In this document: positions 34,278-42,020 of the stretch, piece after piece
How the letters are laid out: the number at the start of each line of letters is the position of its first letter
Position numbering within the stretch: position 1 is the first letter of the stretch
Assembly (NCBI GenBank): GCA_938027595.1
Contig: CALJAK010000007.1
Coordinates: forward strand, 203,982-267,981
Source: an uncultured Thermoproteales archaeon
GTDB lineage: Archaea > Thermoproteota > Thermoprotei > Thermoproteales > Thermoproteaceae
Length of the DNA: 64,000 bases
Direction of reading: 5' to 3'
Position numbers and translations under genes: made by a program
The notes under the pieces: generated by a model
Databases searched by the model: none
What the model saw: only the letters and a program-made list of their open reading frames with translations
Told to the model about the DNA's origin: nothing

Positions 34278-34484
34278 TTAGTCTATCGTGGGGGCTATGA
34301 GTTCGATTAACTCTCTTGGGCAGTCTTTCTCTATTATCTTCTCTGCCGCTTCGCCAACCGCCTTAGTCACAAGTCCCTGTCTGTGCAATAAGTGTAGTTG
34401 GTACAACGTTCTGCACTTTAGCGTGGTGTCTATGCCGAATTTCTCAGCCGCCGCTTTGAGTCTGGGGTCTGCCAAGTGGTACAC
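34278..34484 (-). CDS. small protein, possible PIN-domain remnant
   Basis: 68 residues from a GTG at 34484, about 22 bases after TTTTATATACC; a longer ATG form to 34550 would cover that promoter. The sequence DPRLKAAAEKFGIDTTLKCR, then LYQLHLLHRQGLV, resembles the last third of VapC/DUF3368 PIN toxins (Asp, small strand, two helices), without the N-terminal catalytic residues. It may be a truncated toxin or an unrelated small protein. Confidence 0.45.
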   Translation of the reverse strand: MYHLADPRLKAAAEKFGIDTTLKCRTLYQLHLLHRQGLVTKAVGEAAEKIIEKDCPRELIELIAPTID

Positions 34485-34530
34485 GATTGAAGTTTTGTAG
34501 GGTATATAAAATACGTGTTTTGACTTGGCT
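34485..34530. promoter_or_regulatory. divergent promoter region of the PIN-like gene and the amino acid importer
   Basis: A single AT-rich element (ggtatataaaatacg at 34501-34515) lies about 22 bases from the minus-strand GTG and about 24 bases from the plus-strand ATG. It can act as TATA for both, leaving 46 bases in total. Confidence 0.55.
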
Positions 34531-35217
34531 ATGTTAGAGCAATACCTCAACGCGTTGATTTATGTAATACCCGGCGTCCAGACTACGGTGGCGTTAGCCG
34601 CGTTTGCTTTCTTCATAGGCTTAACGCTGGGGTCTTTCTTGCTCTTAGTGAGGTTTTTTCTACCTCCCCCACTCCCCTGGCTAGCTACCGGCTATGTGGA
34701 GGTGTTTCGAGGGACGCCGCTGTTGGTGCAGATATTTATCGTCTACTTTGGCGTGGGGTCTTACCTCAAGACGTACGGCGTGAACATTGACCCCTTCACT
34801 GCTGGGGTAATCGCTTTGGGTCTAAACAGCGCTGCGTATCAAGCTGAGATATTCCGCTCGGCGATTCAAGCAATACCGTTGGAGCAGTACCACGCCGCCG
34901 AGGCGTACGCCTTTAGAAAGAGTCAGACTTTCCGCTACATAATCCTCCCGCAAGCTCTACGCACGGCGCTGCCGGCACTGATGAACGAACTAGTGCTCTT
35001 GGTGAAAGACTCCTCTCTAGTGGCAGTCATTGGGTTGTTTCCCCCGGACATATTTAGACGGGCAGATTATTACGCGGCGTCTAAATTCACCTACCTAGAG
35101 GCATACCTAGCCGCCGCCACGATTTATTTTGTGTTATGTTACGCCATGGTGGCAGTCAGCCGCGTGATTGAGCAGAAATACGCCATACCTGGATACCTAC
35201 GGCGGGGGGCGATATGA
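34531..35217 (+). CDS. polar amino acid ABC transporter permease
   Basis: 228 residues from the ATG at 34531. It has about five membrane segments. GYVEVFRGTPLLVQIFIVYFG and the EAA loop HAAEAYAFRKSQTFRYIILPQALR are diagnostic of HisM/GlnP-type permeases. It overlaps the ATPase start (ATGA). No periplasmic-type binding protein gene is next to it, so the receptor must be elsewhere or shared. The substrate is one or more polar amino acids. Confidence 0.88.
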   Translation: MLEQYLNALIYVIPGVQTTVALAAFAFFIGLTLGSFLLLVRFFLPPPLPWLATGYVEVFRGTPLLVQIFIVYFGVGSYLKTYGVNIDPFTAGVIALGLNSAAYQAEIFRSAIQAIPLEQYHAAEAYAFRKSQTFRYIILPQALRTALPALMNELVLLVKDSSLVAVIGLFPPDIFRRADYYAASKFTYLEAYLAAATIYFVLCYAMVAVSRVIEQKYAIPGYLRRGAI

Positions 35218-35945
35218 CGCTGGCGGTGAGGGGGTTGGAGGTGGCGTACGGCAGTCTAGAGGTGGTGAGGGGGGTGGACTTAGATGTGGAGAGAGGCGAG
35301 AAGGTTGTAATTATGGGACCCTCGGGCTCTGGAAAATCAACATTTCTCAAGTCTTTGATATGGTTAGTCAAACCGCGGCGGGGGTCTGTGATTATAGACG
35401 GCGTGGAGGTTAGAGAAGACACCATACTACAAGTCCGGCGCCGCGTAGGTTTCGTCTTCCAACACTACAACCTCTTCCCCCACATGAGAGTAGTGGACAA
35501 CATAACTCTTCCATTGGTGAAAGTACACAAACTGTCCAAGGCCGAGGCTCTGTCTAGAGCTCGGGAGGCTCTGGAGTTAGTGGGTCTCTGGGACAAAGCG
35601 ACGGCGTATCCACTACAACTCTCCGGCGGTCAACAACAACGGGTGGCTATAGCGAGAGCGTTAGCCATAAGACCGGCGGTGCTCATGCTCGACGAACCCA
35701 CCTCAGCGCTAGATCCAGAGTTAGTGGAGGAGGTGTTAGACACTCTGAGAGAGGTGGCTAGAGGCGGCACCACTATGTTGATTGTGACACATGAGCTAGA
35801 CTTCGCCAGAGACGTGGCTGACAGAGTTGTCTTCTTTGACGGGGGGAAAATTCTAGAGGAGGGGCCAACTCGCGACGTATTAGAAAACCCCAAGACAGAA
35901 CGTCTCCGGCAGTTCTTGAAGAGAATTCATAAATACGGCAGTTAA
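35214..35945 (+). CDS. polar amino acid ABC transporter ATP-binding protein
   Basis: 243 residues. Walker A MGPSGSGKSTFLKS near 34, Q-loop VGFVFQHYNLFPHM, signature LSGGQQQRVAIARAL, Walker B VLMLDEPTSALDP and the H-loop IVTHE are intact. The whole matches GlnQ/HisP. It energises the permease with which it overlaps by 4 bases. Seven bases downstream begins the molybdopterin oxidoreductase gene. Confidence 0.92.
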   Translation: MTLAVRGLEVAYGSLEVVRGVDLDVERGEKVVIMGPSGSGKSTFLKSLIWLVKPRRGSVIIDGVEVREDTILQVRRRVGFVFQHYNLFPHMRVVDNITLPLVKVHKLSKAEALSRAREALELVGLWDKATAYPLQLSGGQQQRVAIARALAIRPAVLMLDEPTSALDPELVEEVLDTLREVARGGTTMLIVTHELDFARDVADRVVFFDGGKILEEGPTRDVLENPKTERLRQFLKRIHKYGS

Positions 35946-35952
35946 CCACTTC

Positions 35953-37773
35953 ATGATAGCGTGTACTCGCGATTGTTACGACACTTGTATCTTCACGCCT
36001 GTGTATAGAGACGGCGAGTTGATTAGACTAAAACCTCTGGAGGGGCCCCCCACCTTTGGCTTTACTTGCGCCAGGGGGGCCGGAGACGTCAAGCGGTTGA
36101 AAGCCCCCAACCGAGTCAAGACTCCCCTACTCAGGGGAGAGAGGCAAGTGGTGGAGGTCAGTTGGGAGAGGGTTTTGAGAGAAGTGGCGGAGAGAATGGC
36201 GAGCGAGGAACCCCACAGAGTGCTTCACATAGATTACGACGGCAACCAGGGGCTGTTGACTTGGTACTACCCAGCTAGACTCTTCAACGCCATGGGAGCC
36301 GCCTCCACTGACTACTCCATATGCAGCTCCGAGGGGAGAGAAGCGATAAAACTACACTGGGGGCGGGCCTACGGCGCCATGCCGGAGGATTTCTCCAAGA
36401 GACCGGTGATCTTCTGGGCGATAGACGCCGCGGTGTCGTTCATCCACGGCTGGACGCTGGCGAAGAAGAGCGGCAATCGCTTGGCGGCGGTGGACGTCTG
36501 GATGAGCACCACCATGAAGAACGTAGACCTCCCCATATTGATCAAGCCAGCCACTGACGTGGTGCTGGCGCTTGGGGTGGCTAGGGAGATAATCCAGCGA
36601 TACAACGTAGAGGGGGGGCGGGGGTTTAGAGAGTTTGTAAAACACGTGGAGAGATACACACCCACATACGTCTCGCGGGAGACCGGCGTCTCCCCCAGCC
36701 AGCTGGAGGAATTGGTGGAGTTCTACCTCGCCAAGCCACTCTCTGTAATTGGGATGGCACTCAGCCGCATAGAAAACGGCGGAGATGCGGCGAGGGCAAT
36801 CTCACTACTCCACGCCCTCCTGGGAGACCCTGGGGGCTTCTTTTACTCAAATTCCGAAGCTTGGGGTATAGACTTCCGCTACTTGCGGGGGCTCCACATG
36901 GCGTCCCCCAGCCGAGTGGTGCCCATGGGGCTCGTGGGGTCCGCCATAGGGGACTTCCGCTTTGTTTACGTGTGGAACGCCAACCCCGTCTTGACGCTCC
37001 CGCAGGGTGACCGCATAGCGACAGCCGCCGCTAGGGGAGACATAACGCTAGTGGTACATACGCCGTTTATGGATGAGACTGCCCAAGCGGCGCACTTAGT
37101 GCTGCCGGCCCCCACCTACCTAGAGAAGGAGGACGTGGTGTATAGCTACTGGCACAATTACCTCATATACAACACCCCGGTGGCGAATCCACCCGCCGGC
37201 TCGAGGCCAGAGGTGTGGGTAGTGGCGAAACTCGCCGAAGTGTTGGGGTTAGATCACCCCCTCCTCAGGGAAGACCCCTGGGTGGCGGTGGAGGTGGCTT
37301 TGCGGAATACAGGCATTACGCTGAGCGAGTTGAAGGCGAGGCGCGTAGTGCCGCTGTCTAAACCCAACGTTGGGGTGGGGGAGGTGGAGTTCTACAGCAC
37401 CGCCGCTCTGGAGAGGGGACTCCCACCTTTGCCTCAGTACAAACCGCCGGCGGGGCGCTTCGTCCTCACGTTTCCCCCATCGCCTCTATACACTAACTCT
37501 CAATTTAGAGAAGTGTACGGCGAACCCCCACCCAAAGTGAAAATGAACCCAGCCGACTACGTATCTCGCTGTGTGGTTCTCTACAACGAGTTTGGGCAAG
37601 TGGAGGTAGAGGCCGAGGCAGACCCCGACGTCCCCCCCGGGGTGGTTATATACGTCGGCGTCGGTAGAGACAAGTTGGGGCGCCCCATAAACGCCATAGT
37701 CAGGGGAGACCCGGGGCTCTACGGCGGCACGCCCAAGTTGTACACTACATACGTAGAGGTAGCGCCATGTTGA
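35953..37773 (+). CDS. DMSO reductase-family molybdopterin oxidoreductase
   Basis: 606 residues. Four Cys at 4, 8, 12 and 39 (CTRDCYDTC, then FTCARG) fit the N-terminal [4Fe-4S] cluster. STDYSICSSEGREAI near 125 is where a Cys or Ser metal ligand would sit. WNANPVLTLPQGDRI and VHTPFMDETAQAAHLVLPAPTYLEKED are the molybdopterin-binding stretches, and the C-terminal domain ends with VYVGVGRDKLGRPIN-like text (YVGVGRDKLGRPINAIV). No Tat signal is visible, so it is probably cytoplasmic. Substrate is unknown. It partly overlaps the TatD gene start. Confidence 0.87.
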   Translation: MIACTRDCYDTCIFTPVYRDGELIRLKPLEGPPTFGFTCARGAGDVKRLKAPNRVKTPLLRGERQVVEVSWERVLREVAERMASEEPHRVLHIDYDGNQGLLTWYYPARLFNAMGAASTDYSICSSEGREAIKLHWGRAYGAMPEDFSKRPVIFWAIDAAVSFIHGWTLAKKSGNRLAAVDVWMSTTMKNVDLPILIKPATDVVLALGVAREIIQRYNVEGGRGFREFVKHVERYTPTYVSRETGVSPSQLEELVEFYLAKPLSVIGMALSRIENGGDAARAISLLHALLGDPGGFFYSNSEAWGIDFRYLRGLHMASPSRVVPMGLVGSAIGDFRFVYVWNANPVLTLPQGDRIATAAARGDITLVVHTPFMDETAQAAHLVLPAPTYLEKEDVVYSYWHNYLIYNTPVANPPAGSRPEVWVVAKLAEVLGLDHPLLREDPWVAVEVALRNTGITLSELKARRVVPLSKPNVGVGEVEFYSTAALERGLPPLPQYKPPAGRFVLTFPPSPLYTNSQFREVYGEPPPKVKMNPADYVSRCVVLYNEFGQVEVEAEADPDVPPGVVIYVGVGRDKLGRPINAIVRGDPGLYGGTPKLYTTYVEVAPC

Positions 37774-38474
37774 TCGACAGCCACGTCCACTGTCACGAAT
37801 TTCCGCCGGAGGAGCTTGAGGAGTACAGGCGGGAGTGGAGGTTAGTCTGCGTCTCGGACGACTTGAACTCCTCCATGGCCACCCTACGGTTGGAGGGTGT
37901 AGTGAAATGCGTCGGCGTCCACCCGTGGCAAGTGGAGAGGGCGGACCCCACAACGCTGAGTCAGATAGCGAACGTCGTAAATAGGGGGGACGTCACGTGC
38001 TTAGGCGAAGTTGGGTTAGACAGGAAGTTCACTCCACATAGTTACGACAAGCAGCTTGAGTACTTCAGGCGTTTTCTACAGTTAGCTAGAGAATTCGGCC
38101 TGGCGTTGAACGTCCACGCCGCCGGCGCTTGGTTGGAGGTAGTGGAAGAACTGCGGCGGGTAGATGTAGACAAGGCGTTGATACATTGGTACACTGGCCC
38201 TCTGTCGTTGTTGGAAGAGTTGAGAGATTTGGGGTTCTACATATCTATAAATCCGGCGGTGGTAATTCAGAAAAAACACCAAGAGGTAGCCAAGTCTGTA
38301 GATAGGCGGATTGTGGTTGTGGAGAGCGACGGCCCCTATCTCTATAGAGAAATGCGGCTAACGCCGGCGGCGATACATAAAACTATAGAGAAATTAGCAG
38401 AACTTTGGGAAATGCCGCAAGTGGAGGTGGCGGAAGTGGTCCGGAGAAACGCCGTGAGGTTATGGAAGCTTTGA
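37767..38474 (+). CDS. TatD-family metal-dependent hydrolase
   Basis: 235 residues. MLIDSHVHCHEF supplies the HxH metal pair, CLGEVGLDRKF the Glu, ALNVHAAGAW and ALIHWYTGP two His, and VVESDGPYLY the Asp, a full TatD set. Characterised members are DNases or deoxyribonucleases acting on 3' ends. The start overlaps the oxidoreductase end by 7 bases. The 3' end overlaps the phosphatase start by 13 bases, so the three genes are linked in translation. Confidence 0.82.
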   Translation: MLIDSHVHCHEFPPEELEEYRREWRLVCVSDDLNSSMATLRLEGVVKCVGVHPWQVERADPTTLSQIANVVNRGDVTCLGEVGLDRKFTPHSYDKQLEYFRRFLQLAREFGLALNVHAAGAWLEVVEELRRVDVDKALIHWYTGPLSLLEELRDLGFYISINPAVVIQKKHQEVAKSVDRRIVVVESDGPYLYREMRLTPAAIHKTIEKLAELWEMPQVEVAEVVRRNAVRLWKL

Positions 38475-39280
38475 CAGACTTACTTTCGAAAGTGCGGGAG
38501 AAATCCACGGCGTTAGTGCCGAGACTCGAGGGGGTCTACACGGCCGTGGGGGATCTCCACGGCGATTTGAAAACACTAGAGTTAGTGCTTAAGGAGTGGC
38601 CACCCCCCTATCTCTTTCTGGGGGATTACGTGGATAGGGGTAGTTGGGGACTGGAGGTAATTACGCAAGTCTTCCAACTAACTGTCGAGGGTAAAGCCGT
38701 GGCGCTGAGGGGAAATCACGAATCGCCACTCATGAACATCGACGGGGGGTTCCTAGACGAGTTATGTAGGAAGGTGGCTAACTGCGGCGCTGTGTTTAGA
38801 GAATTTGAGAAAACCTACGCCCGCCTACCTCTAGCCGCGGTAGTCAACCAGCGAGTTGTAGCCATCCACGGGGGTGTGCCCCTTAGAGACGACATGACGC
38901 CGGCGGCGTTGAGCGATTTAGAGAAAGCAGAAGAACTCAGAATTCCAGAGGATCCGATAGCTTTCCAAGCGTTGTGGAACGATCCCTGTCTCTGTGACGA
39001 CTATCAACCGAGCCCCCGCGGCTGGGGAGCGTGGCTGTTCGGCAGGAGAGTTACCCATGCGTTCCATAGACAACACAAAACGCAGATCTTGCTGAGGGGA
39101 CACACATATCTACCGTCTGGCTGCGCAACCCATCACGACGGTGCGGTGGTCACAATCTTCACCTCCACGGTGGGTCCATACAGAAAGACAAAACCCAAAA
39201 TCGCCCTGGTGAAAAGCGGCGTGGAAGTGGTAGACTTAACTACCAGAGAGTTTGTCAACTGCTCTAACACTCACCTCTAA
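38462..39280 (+). CDS. PPP-family serine/threonine protein phosphatase
   Basis: 272 residues from the ATG at 38462, within the end of TatD. Motifs are VGDLHGDLKTL, FLGDYVDRGSWGLE, LRGNHESPL, and late VAIHGGVPL and LLRGHTYLPSG, giving the two-metal active site. It is a cytoplasmic protein phosphatase of the archaeal PP1 type. Its targets are unknown. The 3' end overlaps the convergent dCTP deaminase by 17 bases. Confidence 0.9.
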   Translation: MEALTDLLSKVREKSTALVPRLEGVYTAVGDLHGDLKTLELVLKEWPPPYLFLGDYVDRGSWGLEVITQVFQLTVEGKAVALRGNHESPLMNIDGGFLDELCRKVANCGAVFREFEKTYARLPLAAVVNQRVVAIHGGVPLRDDMTPAALSDLEKAEELRIPEDPIAFQALWNDPCLCDDYQPSPRGWGAWLFGRRVTHAFHRQHKTQILLRGHTYLPSGCATHHDGAVVTIFTSTVGPYRKTKPKIALVKSGVEVVDLTTREFVNCSNTHL

Positions 39281-39794
39281 GCCCCTTTGGCGGCGTCACG
39301 CCACGCTGTCCTTGGTACACGCCGCGGTATTCAGCAACGCCGGCAGTTTTGGCTAAGACTAAATGCAGAAAGCGCATGCCGCGCTTCAGCACTATGGTGT
39401 TTGGCGATTGATTTACTACCTCGATCGTTATATTCCCCTCAAAGCCCGCGTCTACAATCGTCGGCGGGATTACGAGACCGTATCTAGCCAGAGTAGAGCG
39501 GAGGTTTGCGAAACCCATGACGTCTCTGGGGAATTTGACATACTCCTCGGTGGTTAAAAGCACGAAATTCCTCGGCGGTATCACTACCTCTTCGGACTTA
39601 ACCACCCGGAAGTACGGCTTTGCGTCCTCTAGCTCGCAGGGCTTCACCACAACCCCCTCGTAGGCATATATGGCGTACTCGCCGCCAATACGTAAATCCA
39701 ACCCATTTTCTCTCACCACCTCCGGCAGATACGGCTTCACCGACAGCCTCCCCTCAGAAATCAACCGCTTCAATTCGTCGTTTGCCAAAATCAT
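39264..39794 (-). CDS. dcd: dCTP deaminase
   Basis: 176 residues. The core has VKFPRDVMGFANLRSTLARYGL with the conserved RSTLAR, and PTIVDAGFEGNITIEVVN with the catalytic Glu region. MILANDELKRLISEGRL starts the protein. It makes dUTP from dCTP for thymidylate synthesis and may also split dUTP as some archaeal enzymes do. The ATG follows TTTTTTTAACTG by about 25 bases. The gene is convergent with the phosphatase and divergent from the membrane protein gene at 39.9 kb. Confidence 0.92.
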   Translation of the reverse strand: MILANDELKRLISEGRLSVKPYLPEVVRENGLDLRIGGEYAIYAYEGVVVKPCELEDAKPYFRVVKSEEVVIPPRNFVLLTTEEYVKFPRDVMGFANLRSTLARYGLVIPPTIVDAGFEGNITIEVVNQSPNTIVLKRGMRFLHLVLAKTAGVAEYRGVYQGQRGVTPPKGLRGEC

Positions 39795-39840
39795 GGATAG
39801 ATCTATACACAGTTAAAAAAAGCTAGAGGGAAAATAACGT

Positions 39841-39890
39841 AATACACGATACATATATACACGACAATATACACGATACACATATATATC
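39841..39890. repeat. imperfect direct repeat in an AT-rich promoter region
   Basis: Two copies of an ATACACGATACA(CA)TATATA motif lie about 25 bases apart, separated by cgacaat, in the 113 bases between the divergent dCTP deaminase and membrane protein starts. The second copy contains the likely TATA box of the plus-strand gene (acatatatatc, about 24 bases before its ATG). It may be a duplicated promoter or operator. The rest of the gap holds the dCTP deaminase TATA box. Confidence 0.6.
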
Positions 39891-39907
39891 GATACGCATT
39901 AGTCCAT

Positions 39908-40480
39908 ATGGATGCCGTGTATAACTTTCTCGACGCCGCGGCGGGGGAACTAACCCGCGTCACTGGGTTGGCGCATCCGGTGGCTCTGGGGTGGTTGTGG
40001 TTGATGGCCATAGCTTTCATAATTGCGCTAGTGGCGTCTATGCCGGTGTCGAGGCCCCTATCCAGCTGGCTGGGCGATTTCTTCGTGCGGTGGGGCCTCG
40101 CCGGCATTTTGGTGTGGTTTGTGATTAACAGTTTTTGGGCTTTGAAAGAATTGCTAAACATGAGGCTAGTGGTGCCCTTCACGCCGCTGGAGGGCTATCT
40201 GGAGTACGCCACGGTTTGGGGGGCCGTGTTGACTGGCTTAGCCACCTTCGCGTTTTTCGGCACTGCGCTAATTACGAGAGCTATATTCGACAAGGGAGAG
40301 TTGCCCAAGGGCGTAATATACTACAAACGGGAAATTTTCATCGCAACTTCTCAACCCGTGGGTGTGAAAGAAGCCGAGAGTGGGAAAGAAGCCGAAAGAG
40401 AACCCCTAGCCGGGGTGGATGTAAGCCAACAGAAGCAGCAAATCGCGGTCGTCAACCGGCGTCTGCAAGCCAGAAAGTAG
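39908..40480 (+). CDS. membrane protein, unknown
   Basis: 190 residues. Hydrophobic segments are at about 24-44 (VALGWLWLMAIAFIIALVA), 62-80 (WGLAGILVWFVINSFW) and 105-125 (VWGAVLTGLATFAFFGTAL). The C-terminal third is charged and Gln-rich (REPLAGVDVSQQKQQ). No family was recognised. The ATG follows acatatatatc by about 24 bases. Its last 75 bases overlap the convergent MoaD-like gene, so the tail residues are also constrained on the other strand. Confidence 0.6.
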   Translation: MDAVYNFLDAAAGELTRVTGLAHPVALGWLWLMAIAFIIALVASMPVSRPLSSWLGDFFVRWGLAGILVWFVINSFWALKELLNMRLVVPFTPLEGYLEYATVWGAVLTGLATFAFFGTALITRAIFDKGELPKGVIYYKREIFIATSQPVGVKEAESGKEAEREPLAGVDVSQQKQQIAVVNRRLQARK

Positions 40481-40678
40481 TCTGACATCTACGTCGTTTA
40501 CAGCTATATATATGTCGGGCTTCAGCCGCCCGTCTGGAGACATAATCCTGTCGTGCAGCTTCCGCGACAGTTTAGCTAAGTTCTCCAACACCTCGCCTAC
40601 GGTCTTCCCCTCGACTTCGAGCTCAGTTCTGCCGCCAGCCAGCGGGATCAATACGCCGGCTAGTTTCACTCTAGCCAT
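40406..40678 (-). CDS. second MoaD/ubiquitin-like protein
   Basis: 90 residues with the beta-grasp outline: MARVKLAGVLIPLAGG, VGEVLENLAKL, and VNDVDVRLLSG. It ends YIHPG, so the terminal pair is Pro-Gly instead of Gly-Gly. It could be a MoaD-type carrier with an altered tail, or have lost carrier function. The ATG abuts the divergent MGMT ATG (CATATG), leaving no intergenic base for promoters. It overlaps the membrane protein gene by 75 bases. Confidence 0.72.
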   Translation of the reverse strand: MARVKLAGVLIPLAGGRTELEVEGKTVGEVLENLAKLSRKLHDRIMSPDGRLKPDIYIAVNDVDVRLLSGLQTPVDDRDLLLLLAYIHPG

Positions 40679-41089
40679 ATGCTCTGCAGTAGGTACGGCC
40701 CGGTAACTCTCGGCTGGTCTGGAGAGAGAGTAGTGGTAAACCCCAGAGACTGCACCGAGTGGACGCCGTTGCGAGATTTCGTCAAGTCGATATATATAGA
40801 CGTCGACAGGCGGTTGTGGCTTCTCTTAGACATACCTAGGGGGTATGTAACTACATATAAACTGTACGGGATGGCCATCGGCGCCACGCCGCGGCAAGTG
40901 GGGAGACTTCTAGCTACAAACAAACTCCCAGTGATCCTACCCTGCCACAGAGTGGTTATGTCAAACATGGAGTTGGGGGGCTACATCGCTGGGGTGAAAG
41001 TCAAACGTGATTTACTCGAGTACGAGGGGGCACTCTGCGGCGGGCGGCCTTGTAGAGTGTACATCCCTAGAGCCGTCGAGGAGGGGTAG
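40679..41089 (+). CDS. ogt: methylated-DNA-protein cysteine methyltransferase (MGMT/Ogt-like)
   Basis: 136 residues. The active-site motif PCHRVV is at 88-93 and is preceded by VTTYKLYGMAIGATPRQVGRLLATN, the DNA-binding helix-turn-helix. The N-terminal domain is very short compared with bacterial Ogt. It transfers alkyl groups from O6-alkylguanine to its Cys in a suicide reaction. The start directly abuts the divergent MoaD-like start, and no TATA box was found just upstream, so the promoter may lie in the MoaD-like gene. Confidence 0.9.
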   Translation: MLCSRYGPVTLGWSGERVVVNPRDCTEWTPLRDFVKSIYIDVDRRLWLLLDIPRGYVTTYKLYGMAIGATPRQVGRLLATNKLPVILPCHRVVMSNMELGGYIAGVKVKRDLLEYEGALCGGRPCRVYIPRAVEEG

Positions 41090-41124
41090 GAGTTTGAAAT
41101 TTAAATATAGAGTTAGCAAAATCC

Positions 41125-41346
41125 ATGCCAGTCCGAGTGAAAATTGACCAGAGTAGGTGTGTAGTTGCACACTTCTGTCTCTTCTACGCCCCGGCGGTGT
41201 TTGTCACTGGCGACGGGGGGAAACCCACAGTGGCGAGGGAGTATGCCGAATCTCCCGACGTTGGAGTTGTGCCAGACGAGCTCTACAACCAAGTGCGGGA
41301 GGCTGAGTTGCATTGTCCATCTAAAGCTATCAAAGTGTACAGATGA
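41125..41346 (+). CDS. [3Fe-4S]-type ferredoxin
   Basis: 73 residues. RCVVAHFCLFYAPAVF has C12-x5-C18, and the third Cys is C64 in HCPSKAI. This C-x5-C...CP pattern is that of single-cluster [3Fe-4S] ferredoxins, which lack the second Cys of the CxxCxxC motif. The ATG follows aaatttaaatatag by about 25 bases. It overlaps the HAD phosphatase start (ATGA), so the pair is co-translated. Partner enzyme is unknown. Confidence 0.8.
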   Translation: MPVRVKIDQSRCVVAHFCLFYAPAVFVTGDGGKPTVAREYAESPDVGVVPDELYNQVREAELHCPSKAIKVYR

Positions 41347-42020
41347 GAGTTGTAGTTCTAGACGTCGATGGAGTCATAACGCCGTTTAGGTCAGCTTGGC
41401 AGCGGCTGCACGCTATTTTAGACACAGACGGCTCGCTGAACCGCGAGTTGTACCGCAAAGCGCTTATTGATTACTACGAGTGGGCTCTCTACGACACTTT
41501 GTTGTGGCACGGAGTGCCCAGTGCGTTTGTAAATGCATACCTCCGCCCCCGCCCCGGCTTCCATGCGTTGTGTAACGTGTTGAGAGAGTCTGGCGTGTAT
41601 ACTGTAGCCATCTCGGCGGGGGTGGGATACACGCGCCGTTTGTCTCACTGTTTCCACTTCTACATTGTGAATGACTTGATCTACAGAGACGGCGCTGTGG
41701 AGACTGTGGCTGTGGCGGTGAGCGATAGTAACAAAGACGTAGTGTTAGACAGAGTTCTCAATCTGTTGGGAGTCGGCTGGGGAGAAGTCATAGCCATCGG
41801 CGACGGCGAGGCAGACTTGCCGATGTTAAAGAAGGCGGGTTACTCCATTGCGTTTAACCCAGCCAGCGAGGAGATTGCCAGAGCCGCCAAGTCGGTGATT
41901 AGGTCAGACACACTCCACCCACTGGCTAAATATTTAAAGGCAATATTGAACAGTGATGAACACTTCCGACCGGGACAAGTGACAGAGCCGTCCCAGTCTG
42001 ACCCGTGGAGCGCAAATTGA
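41343..42020 (+). CDS. HAD-superfamily phosphatase (SerB-like fold)
   Basis: 225 residues. Motif I is VLDVDGVIT, motif II is VAISAGVG, motif III Lys is in SDSNKDVVL and motif IV is IAIGDGEADLPML. The cap and spacing suit phosphoserine phosphatase-like members, but substrate is not clear. The last 50 codons are unusually hydrophilic (HFRPGQVTEPSQSDPWSAN). The final 68 bases also contain the C/D box RNA described below. The end overlaps the AbrB-PhoU gene by 16 bases. Confidence 0.82.
   Translation: MRVVVLDVDGVITPFRSAWQRLHAILDTDGSLNRELYRKALIDYYEWALYDTLLWHGVPSAFVNAYLRPRPGFHALCNVLRESGVYTVAISAGVGYTRRLSHCFHFYIVNDLIYRDGAVETVAVAVSDSNKDVVLDRVLNLLGVGWGEVIAIGDGEADLPMLKKAGYSIAFNPASEEIARAAKSVIRSDTLHPLAKYLKAILNSDEHFRPGQVTEPSQSDPWSAN
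41950..42004 (+). ncRNA. C/D box sRNA, predicted guide for the 23S P-loop (G2251 equivalent)
   Basis: C box GTGATGA at 41953-41959 and D box CTGA at 41998-42001 are 49 bases apart end to end. An own TATA box (aaatatttaaagg at 41926-41938) lies about 20 bases upstream. The 11 bases before the D box, GCCGTCCCAGT, pair with ACUGGGGCGGU of the 23S P-loop with G-U wobble pairs. The fifth base upstream of the D box then faces the position equivalent to E. coli G2251, which carries a 2'-O-methyl in E. coli. The RNA lies inside the end of the HAD gene and stops just before the next gene's GTG. The internal C' box is GTGACAG-like, and D' is unclear. Confidence 0.75.
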
